A stretch of 64,000 bases of DNA, from assembly GCF_014205225.1 (NCBI RefSeq), contig NZ_JACHNB010000001.1, forward strand, positions 2,170,001-2,234,000, in the 5' to 3' direction. A program made the position numbers and the translations under genes. Source of the DNA: Actinoplanes octamycinicus (lineage in GTDB: Bacteria; Actinomycetota; Actinomycetes; Mycobacteriales; Micromonosporaceae). How positions within the stretch are numbered: position 1 is the stretch's first letter; every line of letters begins with the position of its first letter. The notes beneath the pieces were generated by a model, which was not told where the DNA came from, did no database searches, and saw only the letters and a list, made by a program, of their open reading frames with translations. Shown piece after piece: positions 8,439 to 16,893 of this stretch.

Positions 8439-11231
8439 GTGCCGAGTGACGCCAGGACGACCCGTCTGGTCATCGTCGAGTCTCCGTCGAAGGCCAAGAC
8501 GATCGCCGGTTATCTGGGCCCCGACTATCTCGTCGAGGCCTCCGTCGGCCACATCCGTGACCTGCCGCGCAACGCCGACGAGGTGCCGGCCAAGTACAAG
8601 GGCCAGCCGTGGGCACGGCTCGGCGTCGACGTCGACAACGGCTTCCACGCCCTCTACGTGGTCTCCGACAGCCGCAAGCAGCAGGTGGCCAAGCTGCAGA
8701 AGCTGGCGAAAGAGGTGGACGAGATCTTCCTCGCCACCGATGAGGACCGCGAGGGCGAGGCGATCGCCTGGCACCTGATCGAAACGATCAAACCCAAGGT
8801 GCCGGTCAAGCGGATGGTCTTCCACGAGATCACCAAACCGGCCATCCAGGCCGCCGTGGCGAACCCGCGCGACATCGACCGCTCCCTGGTCGACGCGCAG
8901 GAGGCCCGCCGCATCCTGGACCGGCTGTACGGCTATGAGGTCAGCCCGGTCCTGTGGAAGAAGGTGATGCGCGGCCTCTCGGCAGGCCGTGTGCAATCGG
9001 TCGCCACCCGGATCGTGGTCGAGCGGGAGCGGCAGCGGATGGCGTTCCGCTCCGCGGAGTACTGGGACATCCAGGCCCAGCTGGCCGTGCAGGGCCAGGT
9101 CGAGGGGCCGCGCTCGTTCCAGGCGACGCTGATCGCGCTGGACGGCGACCGGATCGCCACCGGCAAGGACTTCGAGCCGACCACCGGGCAGCTCAAGCCG
9201 GGCGGCACCGCGGTGCAGCTGGACGGTGCCGGCGCCCGCGGGCTGGCCGCACGCCTGGAGGGCCGCCCGTTCGCCGTCACCCGGGTGGAGGAGAAGCCGT
9301 ACCGGCGCCGGCCGTACGCGCCGTTCATCACCTCGACCCTGCAGCAGGAGGCGGCCCGCAAGCTGCGCAACTCCTCGGCACAGACGATGCGCACCGCGCA
9401 GAGCCTGTACGAGAAGGGCTACATCACTTATATGCGTACGGACTCGGTGAACCTCTCCGAGACCGCGATCGCCGCCGCCCGCCGTCAGATCGCCGAGCTC
9501 TACGGGGCGAACAGCGTGCCGCCGCAGCCGCGCCGCTACACCACCAAGGCGAAGAACGCGCAGGAGGCGCACGAGGCGATCCGTCCCGCCGGGGACAACT
9601 TCCGGACCCCGGGCGAGGTCGCCAAGGAGCTGACCACCGACGAGTTCCGGCTGTACGAGCTGATCTGGCGGCGGACCATCGCCTCGCAGATGACCGACGC
9701 GGTCGGTAACTCGATCAGCGTCCGGATCCGCGCGGTCTCCACGGCGAACGAGGAGGCCGACTTCGCCGCCTCCGGCAAGACGATCACCGACCCGGGCTTC
9801 CTCCGGGCCTACGTGGAGTCCTCCGACGACGAGAGCGCCGAGGCCGAGGACGCCGAGCGCCGCCTGCCGAACCTGGTGAAGGACCAGCCGCTCACCGCCG
9901 ACGAGCTGAACGCGCTGGGCCACCACACCTCGCCGCCCGCCCGGTACACCGAGGCCTCGCTGGTCAAGGCGCTGGAGGAGCTGGGCATCGGCCGCCCGTC
10001 CACCTACTCGTCGATCATGCAGACCATCCAGGACCGCGGCTACGTGGAGAAACGCGGCCAGGCGATGATCCCGTCGTTCCTGGCGTTCGCGGTGATCGGT
10101 CTGCTCGAGGGGCACTACCCGCGGCTGGTCGACTACAACTTCACCGCCGCGATGGAGGGCCAGCTCGACGACATCGCCGCCGGGGACGGCACCCAGCTGG
10201 ACTTCCTCACCTCGTTCTACTTCGGCAGCCAGGCCAGCGGGGCGGACGAGGAGATCGCTCGGGCCGGTGGCCTGAAGAAGATGGTGACCGAGAACCTCAG
10301 CGCGATCGACGCGCGCGAGGTCAACTCGATCCCGCTCTTCACCGACGAGGAGAACCGGCAGGTCGTCGTCCGGGTCGGCAAGTTCGGGCCGTACCTGCAG
10401 CGCAAGGCGCCGGCGCCGGAGGGCGCCGAGGAGGAGCCGGCCGAGGACCGCGCGTCGATCCCGGAGGGCCTGGCGCCCGACGAGCTGACCCCGGAGAAGG
10501 TGGCCGAGCTCTTCCTGGCCGGCAACGGGGACCGGACGCTGGGCGACGACCCGGCGACCGGCGAGCCGGTGCTGGTCAAATCCGGTCGCTTCGGGCCCTA
10601 CGTGCAGTCCGGCGAGAGCAAGTCGTCGCTGTTCAAGTCGCAGTCGCCGCAGACGCTCACGCTGGAGCAGGCGCTGCAGCTGCTGTCGCTGCCCCGGGTG
10701 GTCGGCAAGGACGCCGAGGGCAACGAGATCATCGCGCGGAACGGCAAGTTCGGCCCGTTCATCCAGCGGCTCAAGGACTCGCGCTCGCTGGAGAGCGAGG
10801 ACCGGCTGTTCACCGTCACCCTGGACGAGGCGCTCGCCATGCTGGCCGCGCCGAAGGTCCGGGGTCAGCGCGGCGCGCCCAAGCCGCCGCTGCGCGACCT
10901 GGAGGGCGTCGACCCGGTCTCGGAGAAACCGCTGCTGGTCAAGGACGGCCGGTTCGGGCCGTACGTGACCGATGGCGAGACGAACGTGACGCTGCGCCGG
11001 GGGCAGACCCCGGAGGAGCTGACCCTTCAGGAGGCGATCGAGATGATCGCCGAGAAGCGCGCGAAGGGCCCGGCCCCGAAGAAGAAGGCCGCCGCGAAGA
11101 AGGCCGCGCCGGCGAAGAAGGCCGCGCCCGCCAAGAAGGCGACGGCGGCCAAGAAAGCCACGGCGACCAAGAAGGCCGCGCCGGCGAAGAAGGCCGCACC
11201 CCGGAAGGCCACTTCCACGGCAGCCGAGTGA
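8439..11231 (+). CDS. topA: DNA topoisomerase I (type IA)
   Basis: 930 residues from GTG 8439. The N-terminal Toprim domain starts LVIVESPSKAKTIAGYLG and contains the acidic motif ATDEDREGEAIAWHL. The active-site tyrosine is in GYITYMRTDSVNLS. The C-terminal half carries four TopA repeats with GKFGPYLQ, GRFGPYVQ, GKFGPFIQ and GRFGPYV. It ends in a tail of about 50 residues of KKAAPAKKA repeats, as in other actinobacterial enzymes, where the tail helps DNA binding and processivity. It relaxes negative supercoils. The start is chosen from the conserved N terminus, with CTGGGAG just upstream; in-frame GTG 8400 is possible. Followed by a strong terminator. Confidence 0.95.
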   Translation: MPSDARTTRLVIVESPSKAKTIAGYLGPDYLVEASVGHIRDLPRNADEVPAKYKGQPWARLGVDVDNGFHALYVVSDSRKQQVAKLQKLAKEVDEIFLATDEDREGEAIAWHLIETIKPKVPVKRMVFHEITKPAIQAAVANPRDIDRSLVDAQEARRILDRLYGYEVSPVLWKKVMRGLSAGRVQSVATRIVVERERQRMAFRSAEYWDIQAQLAVQGQVEGPRSFQATLIALDGDRIATGKDFEPTTGQLKPGGTAVQLDGAGARGLAARLEGRPFAVTRVEEKPYRRRPYAPFITSTLQQEAARKLRNSSAQTMRTAQSLYEKGYITYMRTDSVNLSETAIAAARRQIAELYGANSVPPQPRRYTTKAKNAQEAHEAIRPAGDNFRTPGEVAKELTTDEFRLYELIWRRTIASQMTDAVGNSISVRIRAVSTANEEADFAASGKTITDPGFLRAYVESSDDESAEAEDAERRLPNLVKDQPLTADELNALGHHTSPPARYTEASLVKALEELGIGRPSTYSSIMQTIQDRGYVEKRGQAMIPSFLAFAVIGLLEGHYPRLVDYNFTAAMEGQLDDIAAGDGTQLDFLTSFYFGSQASGADEEIARAGGLKKMVTENLSAIDAREVNSIPLFTDEENRQVVVRVGKFGPYLQRKAPAPEGAEEEPAEDRASIPEGLAPDELTPEKVAELFLAGNGDRTLGDDPATGEPVLVKSGRFGPYVQSGESKSSLFKSQSPQTLTLEQALQLLSLPRVVGKDAEGNEIIARNGKFGPFIQRLKDSRSLESEDRLFTVTLDEALAMLAAPKVRGQRGAPKPPLRDLEGVDPVSEKPLLVKDGRFGPYVTDGETNVTLRRGQTPEELTLQEAIEMIAEKRAKGPAPKKKAAAKKAAPAKKAAPAKKATAAKKATATKKAAPAKKAAPRKATSTAAE

Positions 11232-11244
11232 TCGCCGTTCGCCG

Positions 11245-11283
11245 CCGATGAGATGGCAGAAAACCGGCCTGCCATCTCATCGG
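11245..11283. terminator. Bidirectional terminator between topA and the oxidase
   Basis: A perfect 15-bp stem, CCGATGAGATGGCAG with its complement CTGCCATCTCATCGG, around a nine-base loop. It lies between two convergent genes and can serve both. Confidence 0.8.
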
Positions 11284-11320
11284 TCACCAGGCGAATCGCC
11301 GCGGAGCGAAGCGGAGCCAG

Positions 11321-12616
11321 TCAGCCCAGCACCCGGTCCAGGTATTCGTTCGTGAAGACCCGGGCCGGGTCGAGGCGGTCCCGCACGGCCAGGAAGTCAT
11401 CGAATTTCGGGTACGCCGGGCGCAGGTCGGCCGCCGTCCGGTAGTGCAGCTTCCCCCAGTGCGGCCGCCCGCCCAGCGGCTCGCAGAGCGCTTCCAGCGC
11501 CTTGAAGTACGGCTCGTAGGGGCTGCCGAGGAACTGGTGCACCGCGATGTAGGCGGACTCCCGCCCGTACCCGTGCGAGAGCCAGACGTCGTCCGGCCCG
11601 GTGAACCGCACCTCGACCGGGAAGAGCACCTTGAACGGCAGCGAATCGATCAGCCGGGGCAGCGCGTCGATCACCTCGGGCAGCGCCTCGCGGGGCACCT
11701 CGTACTCCATCTCGGTGAACCGGACCCGGCGCGGCGTGCAGAACACCCGGTCGGAGCGGTCGGTGTAGCTGCGGGCGCTGAGCGCGCGGGCGGCCAGCGC
11801 GTTCATGGCCGGCACCGTCCCGGGCCACTTCTGCCCGATTGTGCAGACCCCTTGAAAAACGGTGTTCGACAGAAACTCGTCATCCAGCCAGCCGCGGATC
11901 CGGGACAGCGGCCGGTCGTGCGCCGGCACCCGGTTGTTGACCTTGAGCTGGGCCCGGTCGGTGTACGGATACCAGTAGAACTCGACGTGGTCGTTGGCCG
12001 GGATCCACTCCTCGATCCCGGCCAGCACGTCGGCCAGTGCCATCGGCTTCTCGTCGGCCAGTAGGGTGAACGCCGGCACGCAGCGCAGCGTCACCTCGAC
12101 CAGGACGCCGAGCGCCCCCAGTCCGGCGCGCACGGCGGGGAACTCGGGGGAGCCGAGGTCGTACCTCTCGATCTTGCCCTCGGCGGTGACCAGGGTGACC
12201 GCCTCGACGCAGGAGGCCAGCGTGGCGTGCTTGATCCCGGTGCCGTGGGTGGCGGTGGAGATCGCCCCGGCCACCGTCTGCACGTCGATGTCGCCCAGGT
12301 TCGGCATGGCCAGCCCGTGCCGGGCCAGCACCGCGTTCAGGGTGGACAGCTGCATCCCGGCCTGCACGGTGACCAGCGGTCCGTCCACCGACACCAGCTG
12401 GTTCAGCCGGTGCACGAACATCCGCTGGTCGTCGGCGACCGCGATGGCGGTGAACGAGTGCCCGCTGCCGACCGTCTTGATCCGGCGGCCGGCCCCGGCG
12501 GCGGCGCTGACCATGGCCGCCACCTCGTCGATGCTTCCGGGCGCGAGCACCTCGGCCACGGACTCCTGGTTGCGTCCCCAGTTGGTCCACCGGCGGGAGT
12601 TAACGGGTGTAGTCAT
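11321..12616 (-). CDS. FAD-linked sugar lactone/alditol oxidase (ALO family)
   Basis: 431 residues of the D-arabinono-1,4-lactone oxidase / L-gulonolactone oxidase / alditol oxidase family. The N-terminal FAD-binding (PCMH) domain contains KTVGSGHSFTAIA (about 48-60), where the His is the likely covalent FAD site, and GDIDVQTVAGAISTATHGTG (about 109-128). The C-terminal ALO domain ends with PHWGKLHY, the HWGK signature, and FDDFLAVRDRLDPARVFTNEYLDRVLG. These enzymes oxidise a sugar lactone or polyol with O2. The exact substrate cannot be read from sequence. It is divergent from the TetR gene, which probably controls it, and lies near the PLP enzyme at 13466, a common actinobacterial pairing. 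Confidence 0.85.
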   Translation of the reverse strand: MTTPVNSRRWTNWGRNQESVAEVLAPGSIDEVAAMVSAAAGAGRRIKTVGSGHSFTAIAVADDQRMFVHRLNQLVSVDGPLVTVQAGMQLSTLNAVLARHGLAMPNLGDIDVQTVAGAISTATHGTGIKHATLASCVEAVTLVTAEGKIERYDLGSPEFPAVRAGLGALGVLVEVTLRCVPAFTLLADEKPMALADVLAGIEEWIPANDHVEFYWYPYTDRAQLKVNNRVPAHDRPLSRIRGWLDDEFLSNTVFQGVCTIGQKWPGTVPAMNALAARALSARSYTDRSDRVFCTPRRVRFTEMEYEVPREALPEVIDALPRLIDSLPFKVLFPVEVRFTGPDDVWLSHGYGRESAYIAVHQFLGSPYEPYFKALEALCEPLGGRPHWGKLHYRTAADLRPAYPKFDDFLAVRDRLDPARVFTNEYLDRVLG

Positions 12617-12711
12617 TCCGGCTTTTGTCCTCCGTCCGAGCGGACACCAGCACCTGGCGTCCCGTCGATGCGCCTCGCTCGTTGATCCGAGTAACGTTCG
12701 ATTTATCTCTG

Positions 12712-12747
12712 GAATTTATTCACGACCTGTCGTCGTGGATGAATTTC
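12712..12747. promoter_or_regulatory. Inverted repeat in divergent promoter, probable TetR operator
   Basis: GAATTTATTCACGAC and GTCGTGGATGAATTTC form an imperfect dyad around a five-base centre, with CACGAC/GTCGTG perfect. It lies between the oxidase (start 12616, minus) and the TetR gene (start 12772, plus), in an AT-rich patch, the usual position for an autoregulatory TetR operator. Confidence 0.6.
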
Positions 12748-12771
12748 ACTGCTGAGAGGGAGTGGCGACGC

Positions 12772-13401
12772 GTGTCGACACCAACCGTCAGCACCGGACC
12801 GCTGCGGCGGGTTCCGGTGCAGGGCAGAAGCGTTGCCCGGGTTCAACGCATGCTCGACGCCTGCGCCGAGCTGGTGGACGAGGTCGGCTATGAGGGCCTG
12901 ACCACCACCCTGCTGGCCGAGCGAGCCGAAGTCGCCATCGGCTCGGTCTACCAGTTCTTCCCGGACAAGCGGGCCATCGTGCAGGCCCTCGCGCTGCGCA
13001 ACATGGATGCCTACCTGCAGAGCCTCTCCGACCGCTTCGCGGCGGAGACCTTCGCGCACTGGTGGGACGCGGTGGACGCGGCCATAGACGGCTACATCCA
13101 CATGCACCGCAGCGTCCCGGGTTTCCGCACGCTGCACTTCGGCGACGTGGTCGACCTGCACCTGCTCGACTCCGACCGGGACAACAACGCGGTCATCGCG
13201 GAGCGCCTGGCCGAGCTGCTCACCGACCAGTTCCAGCTGGTCGACCGGGCCCGGGTGCGGTTCTCCCTGCAGATCTCGGTGGAGGCCGCCGACGCGCTGA
13301 TCAAGCTGGCGTTCCGGCGCGACCCGGCCGGTGACGAGGCCGTGCTGACCGAGGCGAAAGCGCTGATCCGGGAGTACCTGCACCGGCACGTCCAGGCCTG
13401 A
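12772..13401 (+). CDS. TetR-family transcriptional regulator
   Basis: 209 residues. The N-terminal HTH domain reads RVQRMLDACAELVDEVGYEGLTTTLLAERAEVAIGSVYQFFPDKRAIVQALALR (about 22-75), typical of TetR. The C-terminal part contains aromatic and acidic helices (AHWWDAVDAAIDGYIHMHRSV, RTLHFGDVVDLHLLD) that would form the ligand pocket. GTG 12772 was chosen because GAGAGGGAG precedes it by about nine bases and the HTH begins soon after; an ATG at 12739 is an alternative but lies inside the inverted repeat. It is probably a repressor of itself and the divergent oxidase; the ligand is unknown. Confidence 0.88.
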   Translation: MSTPTVSTGPLRRVPVQGRSVARVQRMLDACAELVDEVGYEGLTTTLLAERAEVAIGSVYQFFPDKRAIVQALALRNMDAYLQSLSDRFAAETFAHWWDAVDAAIDGYIHMHRSVPGFRTLHFGDVVDLHLLDSDRDNNAVIAERLAELLTDQFQLVDRARVRFSLQISVEAADALIKLAFRRDPAGDEAVLTEAKALIREYLHRHVQA

Positions 13402-13465
13402 GCCGGCCCGTTCCGGGTCGGCCCTTTTCGGGTCAGCCCGTTCCCGGTCAGCCCGTTGTTCCGGG
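13402..13465. repeat. Short direct repeats in convergent gap
   Basis: Four degenerate copies of a 14-17 base unit around CGGGTCAGCCCGTT fill the gap between the TetR gene and the convergent PLP enzyme. I see no hairpin with a clear T tail here. Confidence 0.5.
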
Positions 13466-14671
13466 TCAGCCCAGGAAGGCATGACCCTCTCCCCGGTACG
13501 TCGGGGCCGGCGTCGCCGTGTCACCGTCCACCAGCTGCAGCTCGTTGACGTGTTCGCACAGCTCGCCGGCCTTGGCGTGGCGGAACCACACCCGGTCGCC
13601 CGGGCGTAGCCGCTCGGCGGCGGCGCCCAGCAGCGGGGTCTGCACCTCGCCCGGCCCCTCGTCCGGCTTGAAGGCCAGCCCCTCCGGCAGGTACGGCGCC
13701 GGCAGCCGGGACGCCTCGGCCGGGCCGGAGGCGATCCAGCCGCCGCCCAGCACGGTCGCGATCCGCGGCGCCGGGCGGCGGACCACCGAGAGCGCGAAGA
13801 AGGCGGCCGGGGTGGGCTGCCAATTGCGGTAGGCGTCGAACAGGGTCGGGCCGTACAGCCCGGAACCGGCGGTGACCTCGGTGACCGACGGGTCGGCGCT
13901 GGTCGCGGCGACGCTGCCGGTGCCGCCGCCGTTGACGTACTCCAGATCCGCGTGCTCGCGGACCGCCTGCACCGCGGCCCCGCGCCGCCGCAGCAGCTCC
14001 GGAAGCGCCCGGCTCTGCATCAGCCGGATGGCCCGGCCGCGCAGCGCCCGGCCCGGCGGGTCGTCGCCCACCCCGGCGATGTGCGCCTCGTAGGACATCA
14101 TCCCGACCAGCCGGAAGCCCGGCCGGGCGGCGATCGCCCGGGCCAGCGCGCCGGCCTGGGCCGCGGAGTGCACCGGCGAGCGCCGGACCCCCACGTGCAG
14201 CGGCCCGGCCGGTTTCCAGGAGGCGTCGAGATCCAGGCAGAGCCGGACCGTGGGGCGATCCTTGGGGGAGGAGACCTGGTCGACCAGGTCGAGCTGGGAG
14301 GGGTGGTCCACCATGATCGAGATGGCGGCGGCCAGCTTCTCGTCGCCGGCCAGTTCGGCGAGCGCGGCGCGGTTCGCGGTCGGGTACGCCACCAGCACGT
14401 CGTCGGTCACGCCGGTGCGGACCAGCCAGATCGCCTCGGGCAGCGTGTACGCCATCACGCCGTGCCACCCGGGCCGGGCCAGGACCCGCTCCAGCAACGA
14501 TCTGCACCGCACCGACTTGCTCGCCACCCGGATCGGTTTGCCCGCCGCGCGAGCGGTCAACCGGTCCGCGTTGTCGTCGAACGCGGCCAGGTCGACCACC
14601 GCGAGCGGGGTCTCCAGATGGGCGGTGGCCGTCTCCAGTCGGCGGCGCAGGGCGTTGCGGTCGGTGAGCAC
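13466..14671 (-). CDS. PLP-dependent amino-acid deaminase/aldolase (alanine racemase fold)
   Basis: 401 residues of the fold-type III PLP family (DSD1/D-threonine aldolase-like, alanine racemase N-terminal domain). The PLP lysine is in IRVASKSVRCRSLL (about residue 52), and the phosphate-binding barrel segments MSYEAHIAGVG, EYVNGGGTGS and EVTAGSGLYGPTLFD follow in the usual order. The C-terminal small domain contains GDRVWFRHAKAGELCEHVNELQLVDG, in which His and Cys are the metal-site residues of D-serine dehydratase and D-threonine aldolase relatives. Family members act on D-amino acids or beta-hydroxy amino acids; substrate unknown. It is often a neighbour of the ALO oxidase, so a joint pathway is possible but unproven. 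Confidence 0.82.
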   Translation of the reverse strand: MLTDRNALRRRLETATAHLETPLAVVDLAAFDDNADRLTARAAGKPIRVASKSVRCRSLLERVLARPGWHGVMAYTLPEAIWLVRTGVTDDVLVAYPTANRAALAELAGDEKLAAAISIMVDHPSQLDLVDQVSSPKDRPTVRLCLDLDASWKPAGPLHVGVRRSPVHSAAQAGALARAIAARPGFRLVGMMSYEAHIAGVGDDPPGRALRGRAIRLMQSRALPELLRRRGAAVQAVREHADLEYVNGGGTGSVAATSADPSVTEVTAGSGLYGPTLFDAYRNWQPTPAAFFALSVVRRPAPRIATVLGGGWIASGPAEASRLPAPYLPEGLAFKPDEGPGEVQTPLLGAAAERLRPGDRVWFRHAKAGELCEHVNELQLVDGDTATPAPTYRGEGHAFLG

Positions 14672-14802
14672 ACGCGCACGCTATCCCGTCTCCGGCCAAC
14701 GCGAAAGACATTCATCTCTGATTGACTCCAAGGTGGGAAGCCCCGGTTGGCCGGCACCGCCGGATACAGTGCTGCGAGCAGTGACCACGGGGAGGTAGGG
14801 CC

Positions 14803-16893
14803 ATCAACACGGAAAGCCGCCAGGAGACCGCACCGGTCGACCTCTCGGGTGCGGCCGCGCTGCGCTCCGTCCTGCGGATCCGCCCGTTCCGCCGGCTCTG
14901 GCTGGTGCTCGGCGCCGCCTCGTTCGGCGACTGGATCGGCCTGCTGGCCACCGGCCTGTTCGCCTCCGCGCAGTTCACCAACACGGCGGCGCAGGGCGCG
15001 GCGTTCGGCGGCACGATCGCCGTCCGGCTGCTGCCGGCGCTGCTGCTCGGCCCGATCGCCGGCGTCTTCGCCGACCGGTTCGACCGGCGCTACACGATGG
15101 TGATCACCGACCTGCTCCGGTTCGTCTTCTACGGCTCGATCCCGCTGGTCCCGCTGCTCGGCGGCTCGCCCGCGCTGACCGTCACCTGGGCCACCATCGC
15201 CACCTTCATCGGCGAGACGATCACGCTGATCTGGATCCCGGCCAAGGAGGCCGCGGTCCCGAACCTGCTGCACCACAAGTCCCAGATCGAGGTCTCCAAC
15301 CAGCTCACCCTGGTCACCACGTACGGGATCACGCCGATCCTGGGCGCCCTGGCGCTCTCCGCGCTGACCGCCGGCGTGCAGCACTCCGGGGTCTCGCTGC
15401 CCGACTGGGCGCAGCCGGTGCAGCTCGCCCTCTACATGAACGCGCTGTCCCGGCTGGCCACCGCGCTCGTCGTCTTCTTCGGGATCAAGGAGATCGGCGG
15501 CAAGAGCGCGGAGCGCGAGCGGGACGCCGAGCAGAGCATGTTCAAGCAGTTCCTGGAGGGCTGGAAGTACATCGGCGGCACCCCGCTGGTCCGCGGCCTG
15601 GTGCTGGGCATCTTCGGCGCGTTCGCGGCCGGCGGCGTGGTGATCGGCGCGGCCCGCACCTACGCCACCTCGCTGGGCGCCGGCGAGGCCGCGTTCTACC
15701 TGCTCTTCGGCACCATCTTCCTGGGCCTGGCGGTCGGCATCGGGGTCGGCCCGATGATCGTCAAGGACCTGTCCCGGCGCCGCTGGTTCGGCATGAACAT
15801 CGTGCTGGCCAGCGGCTCGGTGATGTTCCTCGGCCTGGCCTTCCACCTGTCCATGGCCCTGGTCGGCGCGCTGCTGGTGGGCGCCGGCGCGGGCATGGCC
15901 TTCCTGGCCGGCACCACGCTGCTCTACGGCGAGGTGGACGACGCGGTCCGCGGCCGGGTCTTCGCCGTGGTGCAGATCGGCGTCCGGATGGTGCTGCTGC
16001 TCGCCATCACGCTGGCCGGCCTGCTGGTCGGCCTGGGCAGCTCGCGCCAGGTCGACCTGGGCCCGGTCAGCTTCGACGTCTCGTCGACCCGGGTGCTGCT
16101 GCTGGTGGCCGGGGCGATCGGCATCTGGGTGGGGATCGGCGCGTTCCGCCAGATGGACGACAAGAAGGGCGTGCCGATCCTGGCCGACCTGTTCGGGTCG
16201 GTCCGCGGGCGGCCGCTCGCCCCGCCGGAGGAGTTCCTCCGTACCGGGCTGTTCGTGGTCTTCGAGGGCGGCGAGGGGGCCGGCAAGTCGACCCAGGTGA
16301 CCCGGCTGGCCGACGTGCTCAAGGCGGAGGGCCGGGACGTGGTGGTGACCCGGGAGCCGGGCGCCACCGACATCGGATCCCGGATCCGCGGGCTGGTGCT
16401 GAACAAGGAGCACGGCGAGGGGCCGTCGCCGCGGGCCGAGGCGCTGCTGTACGCCGCCGACCGGGCGCACCACGTGGCCACCGTGGTCCGGCCGGCGCTG
16501 GCCCGGGGCGCCGTGGTGATCAGTGACCGGTATGTCGACTCCTCGCTGGCCTATCAGGGCGCCGGTCGTACCCTGCCGGTCCAGGAGATCTCCTGGCTCT
16601 CCTCGTGGGCGACCGGCGGGCTCAAGCCTGACCTGGTGGTCCTGCTGGACGTGGACCCGAACGTCGGGCTGGGCCGGGTCAGCGCCCGCGGTGAGGGCGC
16701 CGACCGGCTGGAGTCCGAGTCCAAGGCCTTCCACGACCGGGTCCGCTACGCGTTCCTCGACCTGGCCGCCGCCGACCCGAAACGCTACCTGGTGCTGGAC
16801 GCGGCCCGGCCGGCCGAGGAGATCGCGGCGGCCGTTGCGGAACGGCTCGCCGGGCTGCTTCCCGAGGCGGTCCCGGAGCCCTCTAGATCTTGA
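14803..16893 (+). CDS. tmk: MFS transporter fused to thymidylate kinase
   Basis: 696 residues if translation begins at ATC 14803. Residues 1-470 are a membrane permease of the major facilitator type with about ten to twelve helices. Residues about 480-696 are a complete dTMP kinase: P-loop GGEGAGKSTQ, TREPGAT, DRYVDSSLAYQGAG and the LID motif SARGEGADRLE. The kinase phosphorylates dTMP to dTDP; the role of the fused permease is unknown, but the fusion occurs across Micromonosporaceae and related actinobacteria. No ATG, GTG or TTG lies between the frame opening (14785) and GTG 14905, and the latter would remove a conserved N-terminal segment; GGGGAGGT sits seven bases before the ATC. A -10-like TACAGT is at 14765. 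The 3' end overlaps the convergent esterase by 11 bases. Confidence 0.85.
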   Translation: MNTESRQETAPVDLSGAAALRSVLRIRPFRRLWLVLGAASFGDWIGLLATGLFASAQFTNTAAQGAAFGGTIAVRLLPALLLGPIAGVFADRFDRRYTMVITDLLRFVFYGSIPLVPLLGGSPALTVTWATIATFIGETITLIWIPAKEAAVPNLLHHKSQIEVSNQLTLVTTYGITPILGALALSALTAGVQHSGVSLPDWAQPVQLALYMNALSRLATALVVFFGIKEIGGKSAERERDAEQSMFKQFLEGWKYIGGTPLVRGLVLGIFGAFAAGGVVIGAARTYATSLGAGEAAFYLLFGTIFLGLAVGIGVGPMIVKDLSRRRWFGMNIVLASGSVMFLGLAFHLSMALVGALLVGAGAGMAFLAGTTLLYGEVDDAVRGRVFAVVQIGVRMVLLLAITLAGLLVGLGSSRQVDLGPVSFDVSSTRVLLLVAGAIGIWVGIGAFRQMDDKKGVPILADLFGSVRGRPLAPPEEFLRTGLFVVFEGGEGAGKSTQVTRLADVLKAEGRDVVVTREPGATDIGSRIRGLVLNKEHGEGPSPRAEALLYAADRAHHVATVVRPALARGAVVISDRYVDSSLAYQGAGRTLPVQEISWLSSWATGGLKPDLVVLLDVDPNVGLGRVSARGEGADRLESESKAFHDRVRYAFLDLAAADPKRYLVLDAARPAEEIAAAVAERLAGLLPEAVPEPSRS

